A model generated the notes under the pieces. The model made no database searches, had not been told where the DNA came from, and was given only the letters and a program-made list of their open reading frames with translations. The translations under genes were made by a program, and so were the position numbers. Shown here one piece after another: positions 45,301-54,857 of a stretch of DNA of 64,000 bases. The DNA comes from Entoloma clypeatum. Lineage: Eukaryota; Basidiomycota; Agaricomycetes; Agaricales; Entolomataceae. Within the stretch, counting starts at the first letter, position 1; each line of letters starts with the position of its first letter. The stretch is from NCBI GenBank assembly GCA_963565915.1, contig OY751495.1, positions 2,914,001-2,978,000 of the forward strand. Reading direction: 5' to 3'.

Positions 45301-47093
45301 TTGGAGATGTTGATTTCTCCACGCATTCCGTCTACTTTGTAACCGTGATTAAGGAAGACGCCTAGGGACAATAGGCGTGTGTCCATGTCCGGAATGTAGA
45401 ATACAGGTCGGAGAAGGTGGGTTTTTACTTCCCCATTTAGGGTATGCCGTACTGGAACGGCCCCAACTCCGAGAATTTCCAGTTTCTTTCCCTTTTCAGC
45501 TGTTTGGACAAATCGCTTAGCCTTAAGAGGCCTGTAGTACGCGAAGTCCTTGAACTCATGGGTAAAGTGTAACGAAGCACCGGAGTCTAAGATCCATTGT
45601 GCACGTTCTTTCTCCTTACAGTGTGTACATGACGCAAAGTGCTTTGTATATTTTTTATATAGATCGTTGTCAATATGATCCATACATTCTGCACTAGTAC
45701 TAGCTAATATTTTACACGTCTGCAAGGAGGTGTTATTAGCTTTCCTTAATTGGTCAGATTCAGGAGAGGAAGATGACGAACCGTCAAGTTCAATGAGCCC
45801 ATCTTCGAATTGGTCCGGCCCCATCCGCTCGCTTTGATGGTCTATGTCCATCATCCTAAGGGTTTGGTCCAGCGGCGGAGTAACTCGACGCTGCTTGGAC
45901 GGTCTTTCGTCTTCTTCTGGGATAATCGTATCCAGAATGCGAAGGTTTGACCCTGAGGGGCGGGCACCAATGCCGCGCGCGAGTTTGCGAACATGGTCGT
46001 TTTTCTTCCACACAGACGGCTTGCCCGAAGGAAGCCCGGTGTACTGGGATGGAGGCGGGTTCATTCGCTGAAGGAGCGACTGCATCCGCTGAGAGTCTGG
46101 CTGGGCGGTACTTATCGTTTTTCCGCGCCCGGTGACGGTAGTAAAGGATGGTGGAGGGAAGTGTATGGCGGGAGCAACAAACTCAACCGTTTCCTCCGCA
46201 TGGTCGGACGTGTTGTCCGCAGTGTTGGCGCTTTTCTTCTGATTGCGCCAGCGTCCTTTTCCCTTCTTCTTTTCAGAAGCGGTACTATGGTCGGTCGAGT
46301 TAGGCTGCTCGTCAGCGTCGTTCTGTGAGGTACTCGGCTTTTGCTGCTTTTCCCATTTGGGGTCCTGCCCCTTTCGCTTTGTCCCAGAAATTTTCTTGGC
46401 CTGCTCATTGGACGTACGAGTAGACCCGACCGAATACTTGCGCCTGTATTCCGAGATGACGCTGTCGGCGACGGCCTGCCATGTGAAGTCATCGGCGTCG
46501 TATACCTGGAAGAGAGCGGTGGAGAGTGATGACCAGGCGTCGGGAATCGCATTGGCCAAGATCATTGCCTGCATCAGATCGGGGACGACAAAATTTGAAT
46601 CGGCGAGACGGGCGAAGAGAGAGCCCAGGCGTTCGATTTCAGGGACGGGGTCGCGTCCAGACAGTTTGTAGGTGGCGGCGGCTTTAAAGTCGCCGAAGAT
46701 GACCGCCGGGGATATCTTGGAGTAGGCGTCTTTCAACGTTTTCCATGCGCCAAGCGCCGAGGTACTGTCTTTGATGTGACGTCTGATCGCCTCAGAGATT
46801 TTCAGGCGTATCGCCCCGAGAGCTACGTCGTCGTCCCTGATCCAGGCTTTTTCTTCCTTACGGAAGCCGGGCTGGTCGACCGTGGTAGTCAGCACAGGGG
46901 GAGCAGCGGCGGTGGGACCAGGAGTGGAGACCGTAGTGGTGAAGTCGGCGATCTCGGGACGGGGGATATCGCCAGAGACGATGCGCCAGACTCCTTGATG
47001 GAGGAGGTAGGACTTCATTTTTTCGGCCCAGCTTTGGTAGTCAATGCCGTCAAAGGGGGCGATGGTGTCAAGAGCAGAGCGAGAGGTAGACAT
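42333..47093 (-). CDS. Copia element 2 gag-pol polyprotein, 1586 aa
   Basis: Starts at 47093 (MSTSRSALDTIAPFDGIDYQ). Gag with a UBN2-like domain fills residues about 1-480; no CCHC knuckle was seen. The aspartic protease has LDSGASLHF near 505. The GAG-pre-integrase region has ETWHKRLGHPNDQALN near 636. The integrase core has HSDLKQIS near 700, VDGGGEFDEY near 764 and QHQQNGRAERINRTL. A Glu/Pro/Asp-rich linker follows. The reverse transcriptase spans NKWVYNEKSDGRLKARLVAK near 1106 to catalytic VIYVDDSAFLG near 1253. RNase H follows with FTDSDWASDE near 1423 and ALSSTEAEYMAL. The C-terminus carries ADLLTKNLGKILFSKF. All catalytic residues I could check are present. Confidence 0.95.
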   Translation of the reverse strand: MSTSRSALDTIAPFDGIDYQSWAEKMKSYLLHQGVWRIVSGDIPRPEIADFTTTVSTPGPTAAAPPVLTTTVDQPGFRKEEKAWIRDDDVALGAIRLKISEAIRRHIKDSTSALGAWKTLKDAYSKISPAVIFGDFKAAATYKLSGRDPVPEIERLGSLFARLADSNFVVPDLMQAMILANAIPDAWSSLSTALFQVYDADDFTWQAVADSVISEYRRKYSVGSTRTSNEQAKKISGTKRKGQDPKWEKQQKPSTSQNDADEQPNSTDHSTASEKKKGKGRWRNQKKSANTADNTSDHAEETVEFVAPAIHFPPPSFTTVTGRGKTISTAQPDSQRMQSLLQRMNPPPSQYTGLPSGKPSVWKKNDHVRKLARGIGARPSGSNLRILDTIIPEEDERPSKQRRVTPPLDQTLRMMDIDHQSERMGPDQFEDGLIELDGSSSSSPESDQLRKANNTSLQTCKILASTSAECMDHIDNDLYKKYTKHFASCTHCKEKERAQWILDSGASLHFTHEFKDFAYYRPLKAKRFVQTAEKGKKLEILGVGAVPVRHTLNGEVKTHLLRPVFYIPDMDTRLLSLGVFLNHGYKVDGMRGEINISKGQNKIQFSPHILGQTIYWLDTEIRYDQIHAISSEITVETWHKRLGHPNDQALNKIPTSTKGVPKTLVREKSQESCTGCLKGKMPNQSYPNSMTRAVKPFDLIHSDLKQISTASYHKYKYFLTFLDDFSSHVWVVLLRKKSGAITALKQFLAMIQNQFAATPKKWRVDGGGEFDEYKDVLADHGILIDVTLPYQHQQNGRAERINRTLWEKSQALRFDACLPPMWWEFCLEHAAFLYNRTPMQRLEWNTPYFRVTNEIPDMSSVRVFGCQAYVYIPKEKRRNSLESRSRLMIYLGSKPGVKGYRFMDPETNTIFMGGKAIFDESKYPRCHIDPLPENHPEMENPEPADEFEDLIPGSNDDDSHTETPHNPVPIEQDQPESDNELPASEPDDEPRVPTPEPEQVPDRPIRERRVRKMPGSIYGEDTPASDLEKLDRRRRLGGQTAWMNDLLMEAISVQVGIVEMSHKDIYPLPNKEDWYAAERKELDMLKRRGVITELVPLPAGRKALRNKWVYNEKSDGRLKARLVAKGFSQVEGIDFDQIFSPVVRYETVRLILALTALEGWFMTLLDVSSAFLYGTLREVIYMRQPEGYIVKGKEHLVYQLFKALYGLKQAALAWWRELDSSMKKLGFVRLHSDAGVFIHKSTNGEIVIAVIYVDDSAFLGTNREYTLEKKKAFMTTWECRDLGHLVPDGEPKEFLSIQIRQRGKKIFIDQVPYLEKILARMGMSESNATHTPLPTGYKPMASEDEPNAELRSKYQSVIGSLLYLMIGTRPDICFAVIKMSQFSANPTKRHLEVARDICRYLKATKNYAIMYDGDSGKGIYAFTDSDWASDENTRRSTTGFFISLASGAITWVSSAQKTIALSSTEAEYMALSDCSRAATWLRSMLAELGMQIGSVPIYGDNNGSVFIASNPVTEKRSKHIDVRFHFVREKVSEGIITVEFIEGVNNPADLLTKNLGKILFSKFIPYFGLIKELGETKVPIYICGKK

Positions 47094-47454
47094 TGTAGAT
47101 GAATCTAAAAAGGGTTCCCAATCAGTGATATGTTATGAATATGATTCGAGAAAACAATTGAATGATTCCTTATGACTTATTCCCTTCAGGAATAGCGGTC
47201 ATGGGAAAACCCTTTATATGTCAGAATCGTATAAGGTGCGATCAACGTTTCCACATGGAGTGTACTAGGTCAATCCCCTTAGGGACGTCTCATGACAGGT
47301 ACTTGTCGTAATGACGTTCCCAGGTTCATATGTGAAGAAGTATGACTCAGAACCTAGATCTTTCGATCGGTTCTTTGCCAACCAGGGTAGAGTGGGCAGG
47401 TACTCGCTGTTGCCAGCGTTTCCCAAGTCCCTCTGCTATCCGGGGCCCATAACC

Positions 47455-47764
47455 TGTTGAAGTTCCACCTGGGCGCTAGCCACAGGTGTACTGAGCAACA
47501 TAGCTACAGTGGAAGTACTCTACGATACCGCTATGGTCACTTACATGGTTTGGAGGGGGTAAGGCTAGTGAGAGCGGTTGAGGCTGGTGAGAGCGATGGA
47601 GCTGGTTAAGAGTCAAGAGACAACTTGTTGGTATTGACAGTTTCCTGGTCTTATATACCGTACTACTGTTTGTACCAACCAAACAAGTATGTAATGAAGA
47701 TATGTAAAGGTCACGTGATGTAATCTAATCTAATCTAATCTACGTGATGGGAAAAGTTTCAACA
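47455..47764 (-). repeat. Copia element 2, 5' LTR
   Basis: 310 bp, same sequence as 41988-42297. It carries the TATATA promoter-like stretch and is followed inside the element by the presumed initiator-tRNA primer site. Confidence 0.9.
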
Positions 47765-48425
47765 ATTTTGATGCAGAATTTCACCACAGACGCCCTCCAC
47801 CATATAATGTATTTATTGGACATTTTTGATGGTGTAGTGGTCGGATCAGTTGCGCAATGGGTCGTGCTCCCATTACATGTGAAAACTGTTATTACCCAGC
47901 TGCGCGACCTCAACATCGTCTTGAAACACGACGGCAAAGCCGCATTCATATTTGTCGTCCGCACGTGTGGCTTTTGTTTAGTGGCCAAGCATGTTTTCTC
48001 TGAGGCGCGAATGCAAAGTTCTGGTTTACCACCACAGTGCCTCAGATAAAACCATCACTCTGTCCTTGCTTGCACCAGTGTGGACGCTCCACAGGTTTTT
48101 GATGTCCAAACCGCATATGGGACTGATGAATGCGATTGGATCGAAGGTCTTTATTTTGTGCTACGCTGAACTCATGGAGCGGTTCATTGTCCTTACTCAC
48201 GGCAAGGGCAACATGGACTTGGTTGATAGGGCTGAAAAGAGGGGATTTCACATCTACTACAGCTATATCGACAATTGTCACGTCAATCGCGCCGAACACT
48301 ACACTAAAGCACAAGAGCTTGCTGTACAATCTGGCTATGTACATGTGGATGTGGAAGGATGTGCTCTGGATATTTTCCGGGAGGGTGTGGTACTTTCTTG
48401 GGGGGGTGGGGGATGTTTCAAATGA
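47765..48425 (+). pseudogene. 3' part of the F-box-family gene split by copia element 2
   Basis: The first segment reads LLDIFDGVVVGSVAQWVVLP, then RDLNIVLKHDGKAAFIFVVR. The second, in a different frame from about 47991, reads HHSASDKTITLSLLAPVWTL and runs to a stop at 48423-48425. The pattern resembles the C-terminal domain of an Agaricomycete F-box family, in which a (V/I)xGSVA motif is followed by a DLN(I/V)V motif. The gene at 50369-51508 appears to be a relative. One frameshift at about 47985-48010 adds to the copia disruption. Confidence 0.45.
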
Positions 48426-48899
48426 TGTATATAATTTGCAACCTTTTTTGGGGTCTTTCCTTTTCTAATATGTTTTCAGCTTTCATACCAATCATTCGGA
48501 GCGCACCGCTCCCACCACTTGAAAAAGTCCCGGGTGTACTTGCCCTCCGCTGTTTATTTGGCCGTTGCACCCTTCATTATGCAATGCATTTTGGTAGGTC
48601 CACCCATGTTCACTACTCTTATGAAAAGACGACGGGCAAGCCATCGTTTGGACCTTGCGATGTCGACAGGTGCTCAAAAATGTGTGAAGAGCGTGCCCAA
48701 TCATTTTGCAATGACCTCACAGAATCACCTTTCCTCCATGGCACTCGTCGCCGACCTTCGGTCGACTCCTCGCGCCATGAATTGTGCCCAGCTTGTCTGT
48801 GAAGGTGTCAATGTTTACACATGTTAGGAACCAAGACCACAGTTCTTGAATTTCCTTATATAGGACGAGTCGTTGTGAAGGACCATGCTATCGCAAGGT
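48426..48899. other. Spacer with promoter-like repeat copy 2 (48832-48902)
   Basis: Minus- and plus-strand frames of 70-147 codons overlap here without motifs. The last 70 bp are the reverse complement of 20464-20534 and contain CCTTATATAGG. Confidence 0.5.
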
Positions 48900-49742
48900 G
48901 ACAAACATCAGTTTTTACTCAAAGTACACTTCGCTTTTTGTGTTCGCCATCTGTGTCCGTTCATGTCGTTGTCCAGGATTTTGCTGTGTCATGCAATCAG
49001 ATCAGTTCAATGAACCTTTCAAGCATTGGTCGCTCCAACGCCTCCATCAATATGTGGCGTCTAGCGCTTTCCTGTCCACAGCGTACTGGATGGATCGTGG
49101 GACCGCAGGTTTGCTGGGTCAGAAGACTACAGACGGTGTTTATACAAAGGAAGTTGCAACTTGTATCATGGTCAGACAGGTCTCTGGCAACAAATTGATT
49201 GTTGGTCCCTCTGGAAATTTCCACCCGACTTACAAGCTGCGTCAGTCGTCAGTTGTTCATCATTGAAACTTTGTTGGCCAGAATTACCCGAAATTCTACA
49301 CTGGCATTCTCATCGGCACTGATTGCGCTGGACCACATCGAGTCAGTGTACCTCTCGGCCATGGGCTAACACATGCCTTGTCAGTTGATCACCTTGTTTT
49401 GGACCACTGGCTCCCGTCCTCAGAGACCAACTACAACCGTGTTGTCCTTTTGGACGATTGCTCCATCTTCGTTGATAGAGGCCCAAAGAAATCTTTCACT
49501 GTCTGTTATTGTCCACAGGTATTTGTGTGTCCAATTCTCCATCATCAATTTCTCACCTTATCCAAAACACAAAGACAGACATGGTCCTCGCTCTTAATGA
49601 GAATGTGCTTGAAACCTTCGACAATATCTGGTGGCGAGGAAATGTCCTTGTAGTAGCTCACCAGAGAAACAGATGGATATCAAACATCTCCCCAAAAGAA
49701 GTTAACTTGGCAAATGGTTTGGCGATGAGGCAAGCAGACTAG
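48900..49742 (+). CDS. Hypothetical protein, probable two or more exons
   Basis: An open segment (about 49378-49519) reads LVLDHWLPSSETNYNRVVLL and ends CPQ at a gtattt donor. It can splice over about 53 nt (ending caaag) to TDMVLALNENVLETFDNIWW and a terminal segment ending MRQAD-stop at 49742. This order resembles the C-terminus of an Agaricomycete orphan family. The upstream segment 48900-49266 (ending SVVHH) may be another exon, but the join is unclear. I could not fix the start. Could be a decayed copy. Confidence 0.35.
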
Positions 49743-49883
49743 CTGCTACATTTTGTGTATTTTGTCCCTAATCGTCGATCGCAGCATTATAGAAGATCTC
49801 AGCCAGTCAACCACTCCAGCTATGGTGTGACTAATCGAATCGCCCCTTGTTCCGCAAATTTGTATTACATTGTCGGTGTCCTT

Positions 49884-49890
49884 TATAAAT
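49884..49890 (+). promoter_or_regulatory. TATA box upstream of the 72-aa gene
   Basis: TATAAAT, 82-88 bases before the ATG at 49972, in a short AT-rich interval. Typical spacing for a fungal core promoter. Confidence 0.5.
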
Positions 49891-49971
49891 ACATGTCTCG
49901 CTTCGGCCTGTAATCTTCCGCGTCACCCCCGTACACCTACAACTGACTTAGATCAAATACCTCTCAACGCA

Positions 49972-50346
49972 ATGGCTTCTGGAGCTACAATCTTCAAGTG
50001 TTTGGTATGTCTCGGGTTTCTGTCTAGTTATTCTACTTGACGATCTATAGCGTGCCGATGCAGTGGATACTACGGACGTCTGCATAAAAATGGTGCATTA
50101 TTATAGGGATCATTGGAAAGACCATATAAACAAACGTCCTGCGGAGGGTATGCGTCTTTTCTATGACCTGGTCACAGTTTGATCATGTCTTCTTTCGCAA
50201 TAATATTTTTTTTCAATCACTCGGAACGGGTCTACCTTTTTCCCATGCATGTCTCAGAGGTATACATTCTGACCCGCTTATACACTGCGGTCCGAGACGG
50301 CGAAGAGACTCTGGAACACATAGAATATGATTTGGCTAAATATTAG
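49972..50346 (+). CDS. Small three-exon gene, 72 aa, unknown function
   Basis: Exons 49972-50004 (MASGATIFKCL), 50051-50147 and 50258-50346 join in frame: intron 1 is 46 nt (gtatgt...atag) and intron 2 is 110 nt (gtatgc...ctcag). The product ends EYDLAKY. It is acidic, with two likely helices (VCIKMVHYYRDHWKDHI and LTRLYTAVRDGEETLEHIEY), no signal peptide and no membrane span. Too short and spliced to stand out as a simple ORF, but the three exons, consistent splice sites and a TATA box support it. It lies 22 bp upstream of the F-box-family gene start. No family recognised. Confidence 0.5.
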
Positions 50347-50368
50347 TTTCTACTGCAAGTAACTATGT

Positions 50369-51508
50369 GTGGTTTGTTGTACGCCAAACTCCATCCTCAC
50401 CCCTGTTTGTCTCGTCTCTCTGATGCCCGACATAGTACCTGCCCACCGTTCAAGTCGTCTATCTGCACGCACGCTTGTAGCAGACCTCTCATCTCTGGCA
50501 TTGCCCCAAACATTCACAGCGCCGTCGTCAACCCTGCTTTTGCCTTTGCCGCTTGACATCTCGTGTCAAATTGTTGAACACTGCGTGTCTTTTGCAGACA
50601 TTGTCACCCTCAGCCATGTAAATTTGACTTGGAAAAGGCTTGTACGCAGGACGATTCGAAAGCACGTAATTCAAGTCACTCGGCCCTACTTTGATCATGA
50701 AAACTGCTTCAAATTTTTGAATGCTATGAACGATAATGACAGAGGTTTTTATGGCGCACATGCTTGGGCGGTTATGGCTGTGGGAAATGACATTCCCCGT
50801 GTCCTAGTATTGAAAAAGATGCACATTGCCGCTCCCTGCGGCGCGAGAGCAGCGTTGGACGAGTTCGTCAAGGGTTATGAGTTCGGGGGGGTCAAATGTT
50901 ATAGGGAAAGCGAGCAGAGGGCCTTACCAGATTTGACACAGGAGGGTACCTGGAAATCTGCAAAGGTTTACCAACACATTGACTCTGAGGTAAGCAGAGT
51001 TTTTATTATGTGAATCACATCTGTTAACTCTCCTATGTAGCTCTCCATCGTCATCATTGAAAGTCGTTCTTCCTTGGTCTTGCCCATCGTTTGTTCAGAG
51101 GTGTTCACTTGCTGGATGAACTTAGTGACAGCCACGCGTATGTTCTCATTCTATCTGACTTTATTGGAACAGAACATCACCGCGGGACCCTTTACTGCTT
51201 TGTCTGAGCCTATCATGCATGTCAAGGACCACGCCATCACTTTCAAGCCTTCACAGAAACGGACTCTGCATCCTTGCGGCGAGATCTGTCCGATGATTTA
51301 TCGGTATACATATGGTTTGGACGGTATTGGGCACTTCACATGGGGAGGGTTACACCACGAAGAACCTTTCGCGGTTTGGTGTTGGAACATGATAAATTGG
51401 GAAACTGTCTGGTGCAAATGGCGCTTGGGTTCAAACTATGGGAACACCAACCATTGCCGGAACCCCCACTGCCGCTATAGAAGTGATCAATATACTCAGG
51501 GTATATAA
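50369..51508 (+). CDS. F-box-like protein of an expanded Agaricomycete family (362 aa, 2 exons)
   Basis: Exons 50369-50989 and 51041-51508 join in frame over a 51-nt GT-AG intron with a gttaac branch site. Residues about 58-100 form an F-box-like helix bundle (LPLDISCQIVEHCVSFADIV, LSHVNLTWKRLVRRTIRKHV). The central part has GFYGAHAWAVM followed by VLVLKKMHIAAPCGARAALD, and exon 2 starts LSIVIIESRSSLVLPIVCSE. This arrangement parallels the fragment at 47765-48425. The family may use the F-box for Skp1 binding; the C-terminal domain has no known role. The frame is intact. The start is the first in-frame ATG of the open region. Confidence 0.6.
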
Positions 51509-51548
51509 TAAAATCTATCTTTCGAAATGTGTATATGCAATATCGGTT

Positions 51549-51550
<2 letters not shown>

Positions 51551-51579
<29 letters not shown>
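51551..51579. repeat. 29-base T run
   Basis: Uninterrupted T tract. It could be the poly(A) tail of a minus-strand retrocopy to its right, but no coding sequence or target duplication was found. Confidence 0.6.
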
Positions 51580-52211
51580 CAATTTCAAGCACAACACTGA
51601 ACTAAAAATGGAGAACGAAGCAGTCGAACACAATTTGAACGACACTCCATTTCTTCATTGAACCACATGGAAGCTGAATATGCAAGATGCACAGTACTTG
51701 TCGTCAGAGTCAGAAACTCATGCATAACTGGTAAGCAAAGATAATTTATTCGAGTTTATAATCGAAATTCAATCGAAATTATAGTAACTTGTTATATTTG
51801 TTTGCACAACCATGTCGCGTGGCACGCTGAAAACTTTCGCCTCAGTATTTCCCCATCAGCATCGGTGTTGCATAACGTAGATACAGCAGACATGGACATA
51901 CAGCCAGCCACACGCCCTGACGTCGTTAGTTCTTTACGCGCCTATGTTTCTCGGGTAAACGAGGCTTAAATGGTAAATGGTTACACTCAAATGATGTAAT
52001 GTAAAGGCTTACTCATCTACAGTTGTCTCCTTTGGTCACAAGTAAAGGTACCACTGGCGTCCAGTTTCTGTGTAGTTTGCTTCATCCACGTGACCGTAGC
52101 TGACCAATTGCTTTCAGTCTGGTTGTTTCTTTCCCTCATGTTAACTCCAGCACCTTCGTTATCCTCTCAGTGTTTAACACTGAGCGGAATTTAGCCCGCG
52201 TCTTTTCTTAA
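51580..52211. other. Intergenic, no gene recognised
   Basis: Contains a near-palindromic ctcagtgtttaacactgag at about 52158-52176, related to the inverted repeats near 41390 and 41600. Confidence 0.4.
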
Positions 52212-54718
52212 ATGGTCCAGTTAGTCAGAAGAGATGGGGTCCACACGATGATTGATGACACATTGTATACCATCCTCTCTGGTTCACGCGTCAAAATGCC
52301 CCACGTTCCTAAATTCGTAGCCCACAATCCGGATTCTTTTCAGGCCCCATCGTTTGATTTCGACTGGATAACAAATGACTTTCCACAAATTGCGCTGGTA
52401 GCGAAGCACTCTCCTTTCACGGGACCTCTGTTCCAATGTCTCGAAATTTGTTATCCAACAATGGCAGCGTCTCGAGAAAAACATGAGATCGATGTTGATG
52501 GCTATGCTTAAAATTGGTTCAGGGTGCACTCCCCGTTCTTTCCAACTCTGGCCATTTCCAGGTCAATACAGATACGAGTTCGCTTTTACAAGGAAGCGTA
52601 CAGCTACTGTTGCTGCCCGTTACTCACGCGATGCTTTCTTGCCTTTAATGGTGGTGCTGATGCTGATGCGTGTCATTCTGGACAACATGGTGGACATCAT
52701 CAGACATTTCCCATGGCAATCCAAAATCATCACTGACACAGGAATCCACCCTCAATTTTTGGACTATATAGAATCTTCCACGATCGGCGACGAATACTTT
52801 CCCCGTCTTGGTGGAATTGTCGACTGGGCCAGCTGCAACTTCCGCGGGTTGTTGCCTTTAATGAGCTTAACAAATACGCCGATTCTGATTTCCTGGGGCA
52901 CCACTGAAAACCTTCCTCTAAATCCGCCACAGTGGCTCATGGACCGTAACTTAATGCTGACTAGCCACATTCGCTGCCAGCTGTGCACATTGCACCTGGT
53001 AGATGTCTCATTGGCTGAAAATCCTGTACAGGAGCTGTCAGAGTATCCTTCTGTAGAACGATACAGTGGACAATGCCAGGGGGAACACTGGAAAGATTGG
53101 TTTGTGCGACACCAAAAAAGGAATGAATGTTTAGCACGGGATGAGACACAACAACAAAAACAAGCTCAGCTACAACGTGAAGTCAATGCCCGATGACTAT
53201 GCGTTCCTGGCCGTAAAGGTGCACATCTGTTCCGCTGGGAAGACATTGATGGTTTCCGGATAAGGCGCGCCGTGACGCGTGCTAGCTACGAAGATGAGTG
53301 GGAACTCTACACTTCTACCCAAAAATTGTATGATTTGTTCGCGAATGAATGGGACATTTGCACCAAATTTGATCCTTCGGAACCTAATCCGACAGATGAC
53401 GATGACTTTTTAGGTACTGCTGATGACCCACCATATTTTCCAGCGACTCCACTCGATGATAATATGCAGAGCGGCCCTTACGCTTCCACAGTCATCCTCG
53501 AAGTGTACGATAAAAATGACCTTTTGCTTGACAATGGCGACTTGAGCATCATCGTATTCAACAGCTGGGAAGACGTTGCATATCATTATTATGGTGTCTC
53601 AGAGTCCATGGAAACTTTGAACGGCCCTTTGGATATCTCGTGGACAACTGCATCCGAGTTTCTAGGTTCAGGCCATTGGGTAGCCGCAAGTCAACCTCCT
53701 GTCTCGCGACAACTAGTAATACAGGATTACTTCAGTCGCGTTGCAGCTATATCTCGCCTGGACAGCATGCCACCAAATTTAGCAGATGTTCATGACTTTG
53801 CATCCACCTTAAACACTGTTACTCTGCAATTCGAAATCAAGCTTATCGTTTCCCAAGATGTTTCTTGGTTCTTACTTATCGGTTGAGGCAACATGTGCAT
53901 CGCAGTTCGCTCCTGCGCGACTATCCTGTTCGTAATACGGCAAAACTGGGATACTGATTTTCAATCCTTGGGAATCCATCTTATCAGTAGAGGTATTCCT
54001 TTTAGGCTGTTGAGATGCTCGTCCACACAGCATGCAGTTCATAACAACTTACAACATCGCAACCAATACCTTGGATTAGGTTACCGTGCTATTGATTATG
54101 TACCGGACAGCAGAGATTATCGTGCAAACAAAATTCATCGGAATGTGTTTCTGGAATCTTATCGGGGTTGTGCTGCACTGCTTGCAGGGGGACTTATCAG
54201 AAGACTAGCAAGAGAAATCGTTGATCAAGTATTGGTGTTTCAAGGTCCTTCACAAGACGTCTTTCGCAACGGTTTGTGTGTCTGGAATGGAGACAACAAC
54301 GAAGTTCCGTACTGGGATGACAGATTGAGCGAACATGAGATTGATTTAATTTGTGGAGTTTACAAACACGATACTGGTAATTACCACCTTTTCTTGCACG
54401 TATCTTGCTTTGATTCATAATCCATGCAAAGGCCAACGTGAACATGACCATCAACAAACACAAGACGCTTCCTGGTGGCCAAGACCTTCTACTTGGGAGA
54501 AATGTGGTTTGTGGTTTGGATTCTGGTCCCAAGACTGTGAGGAATGGTACAAGCAACGGCTTTCCAAATGTCGTGAAGGTAATGGGGATCTGAAGACTCC
54601 ACAGCAATGGAAGTCGGCATTACGATTCAACAGCAAAGGAGCCAAAGTCAGAGACAATGCAGAACAATTAGCGGTATCCTGGCTACGAAGCCGTGGTTGG
54701 TTTGGCATGTCAACGTAG
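52212..54718 (+). pseudogene. Large Agaricomycete orphan gene with two in-frame TGA stops
   Basis: Segments follow in order: 52212-52450 (starting MVQLVRRDGVHTMIDDTLYT), a frame change or intron near 52440-52470, 52471-53196 (TDTGIHPQFLDYIESSTIGD, PRLGGIVDWASCNFRGLLPL, QHWK-like WKDWFVRHQKRNECLARDE), then past TGA 53194-53196 GRKGAHLFRWEDIDGFRIRR and YEDEWELYTSTQKLYDLFAN. After TGA 53884-53886 comes the MCIAVRSCATILFVIRQNWD segment, and a clean 55-nt intron (54377-54431) leads to the last exon ending WLRSRGWFGMST. The WEDIDGFRIRR...YxxxxxxYDxFANEWD pattern recalls a large protein family of unknown function in Agaricomycetes (from memory). The first stop directly follows an Arg codon and would fit as CGA. 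Confidence 0.55.
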
Positions 54719-54857
54719 TTACAACGATTCACAAAAGTGTATAGCATATGATGACATATATATTGCCCTTTTGACTGCTGTCTTTGAGCTCCTGTCGCAA
54801 GGTCCGAACAACGGCTCCCCGTCGTCTTTTCATTGAATATTGAATATTGAATACACT

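Larger units (their letters stand above)
41988..47764 (-). mobile_element. Ty1/copia element 2, intact and probably recent
   Basis: 310-bp LTRs at 41988-42297 and 47455-47764 that look identical by eye, with perfect 5-bp target duplications atttt (41983-41987 and 47765-47769). A primer site complementary to initiator tRNA-Met (ggggcccataacc as written, 47442-47454) and a polypurine tract (42298-42304 and beyond) are present. One uninterrupted gag-pol frame of 1586 codons. All features needed for autonomous movement are visible. It is the same family as element 1, in opposite orientation about 11 kb away. Confidence 0.93.

Noticed and set aside
44003..46671. Long plus-strand frames over copia element 2
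   Set aside because: They are antisense to an intact polyprotein and have no motifs of their own.
51551..51579. Poly(T) as the tail of a minus-strand LINE or SINE
   Set aside because: No element body or target duplication could be found to its right.
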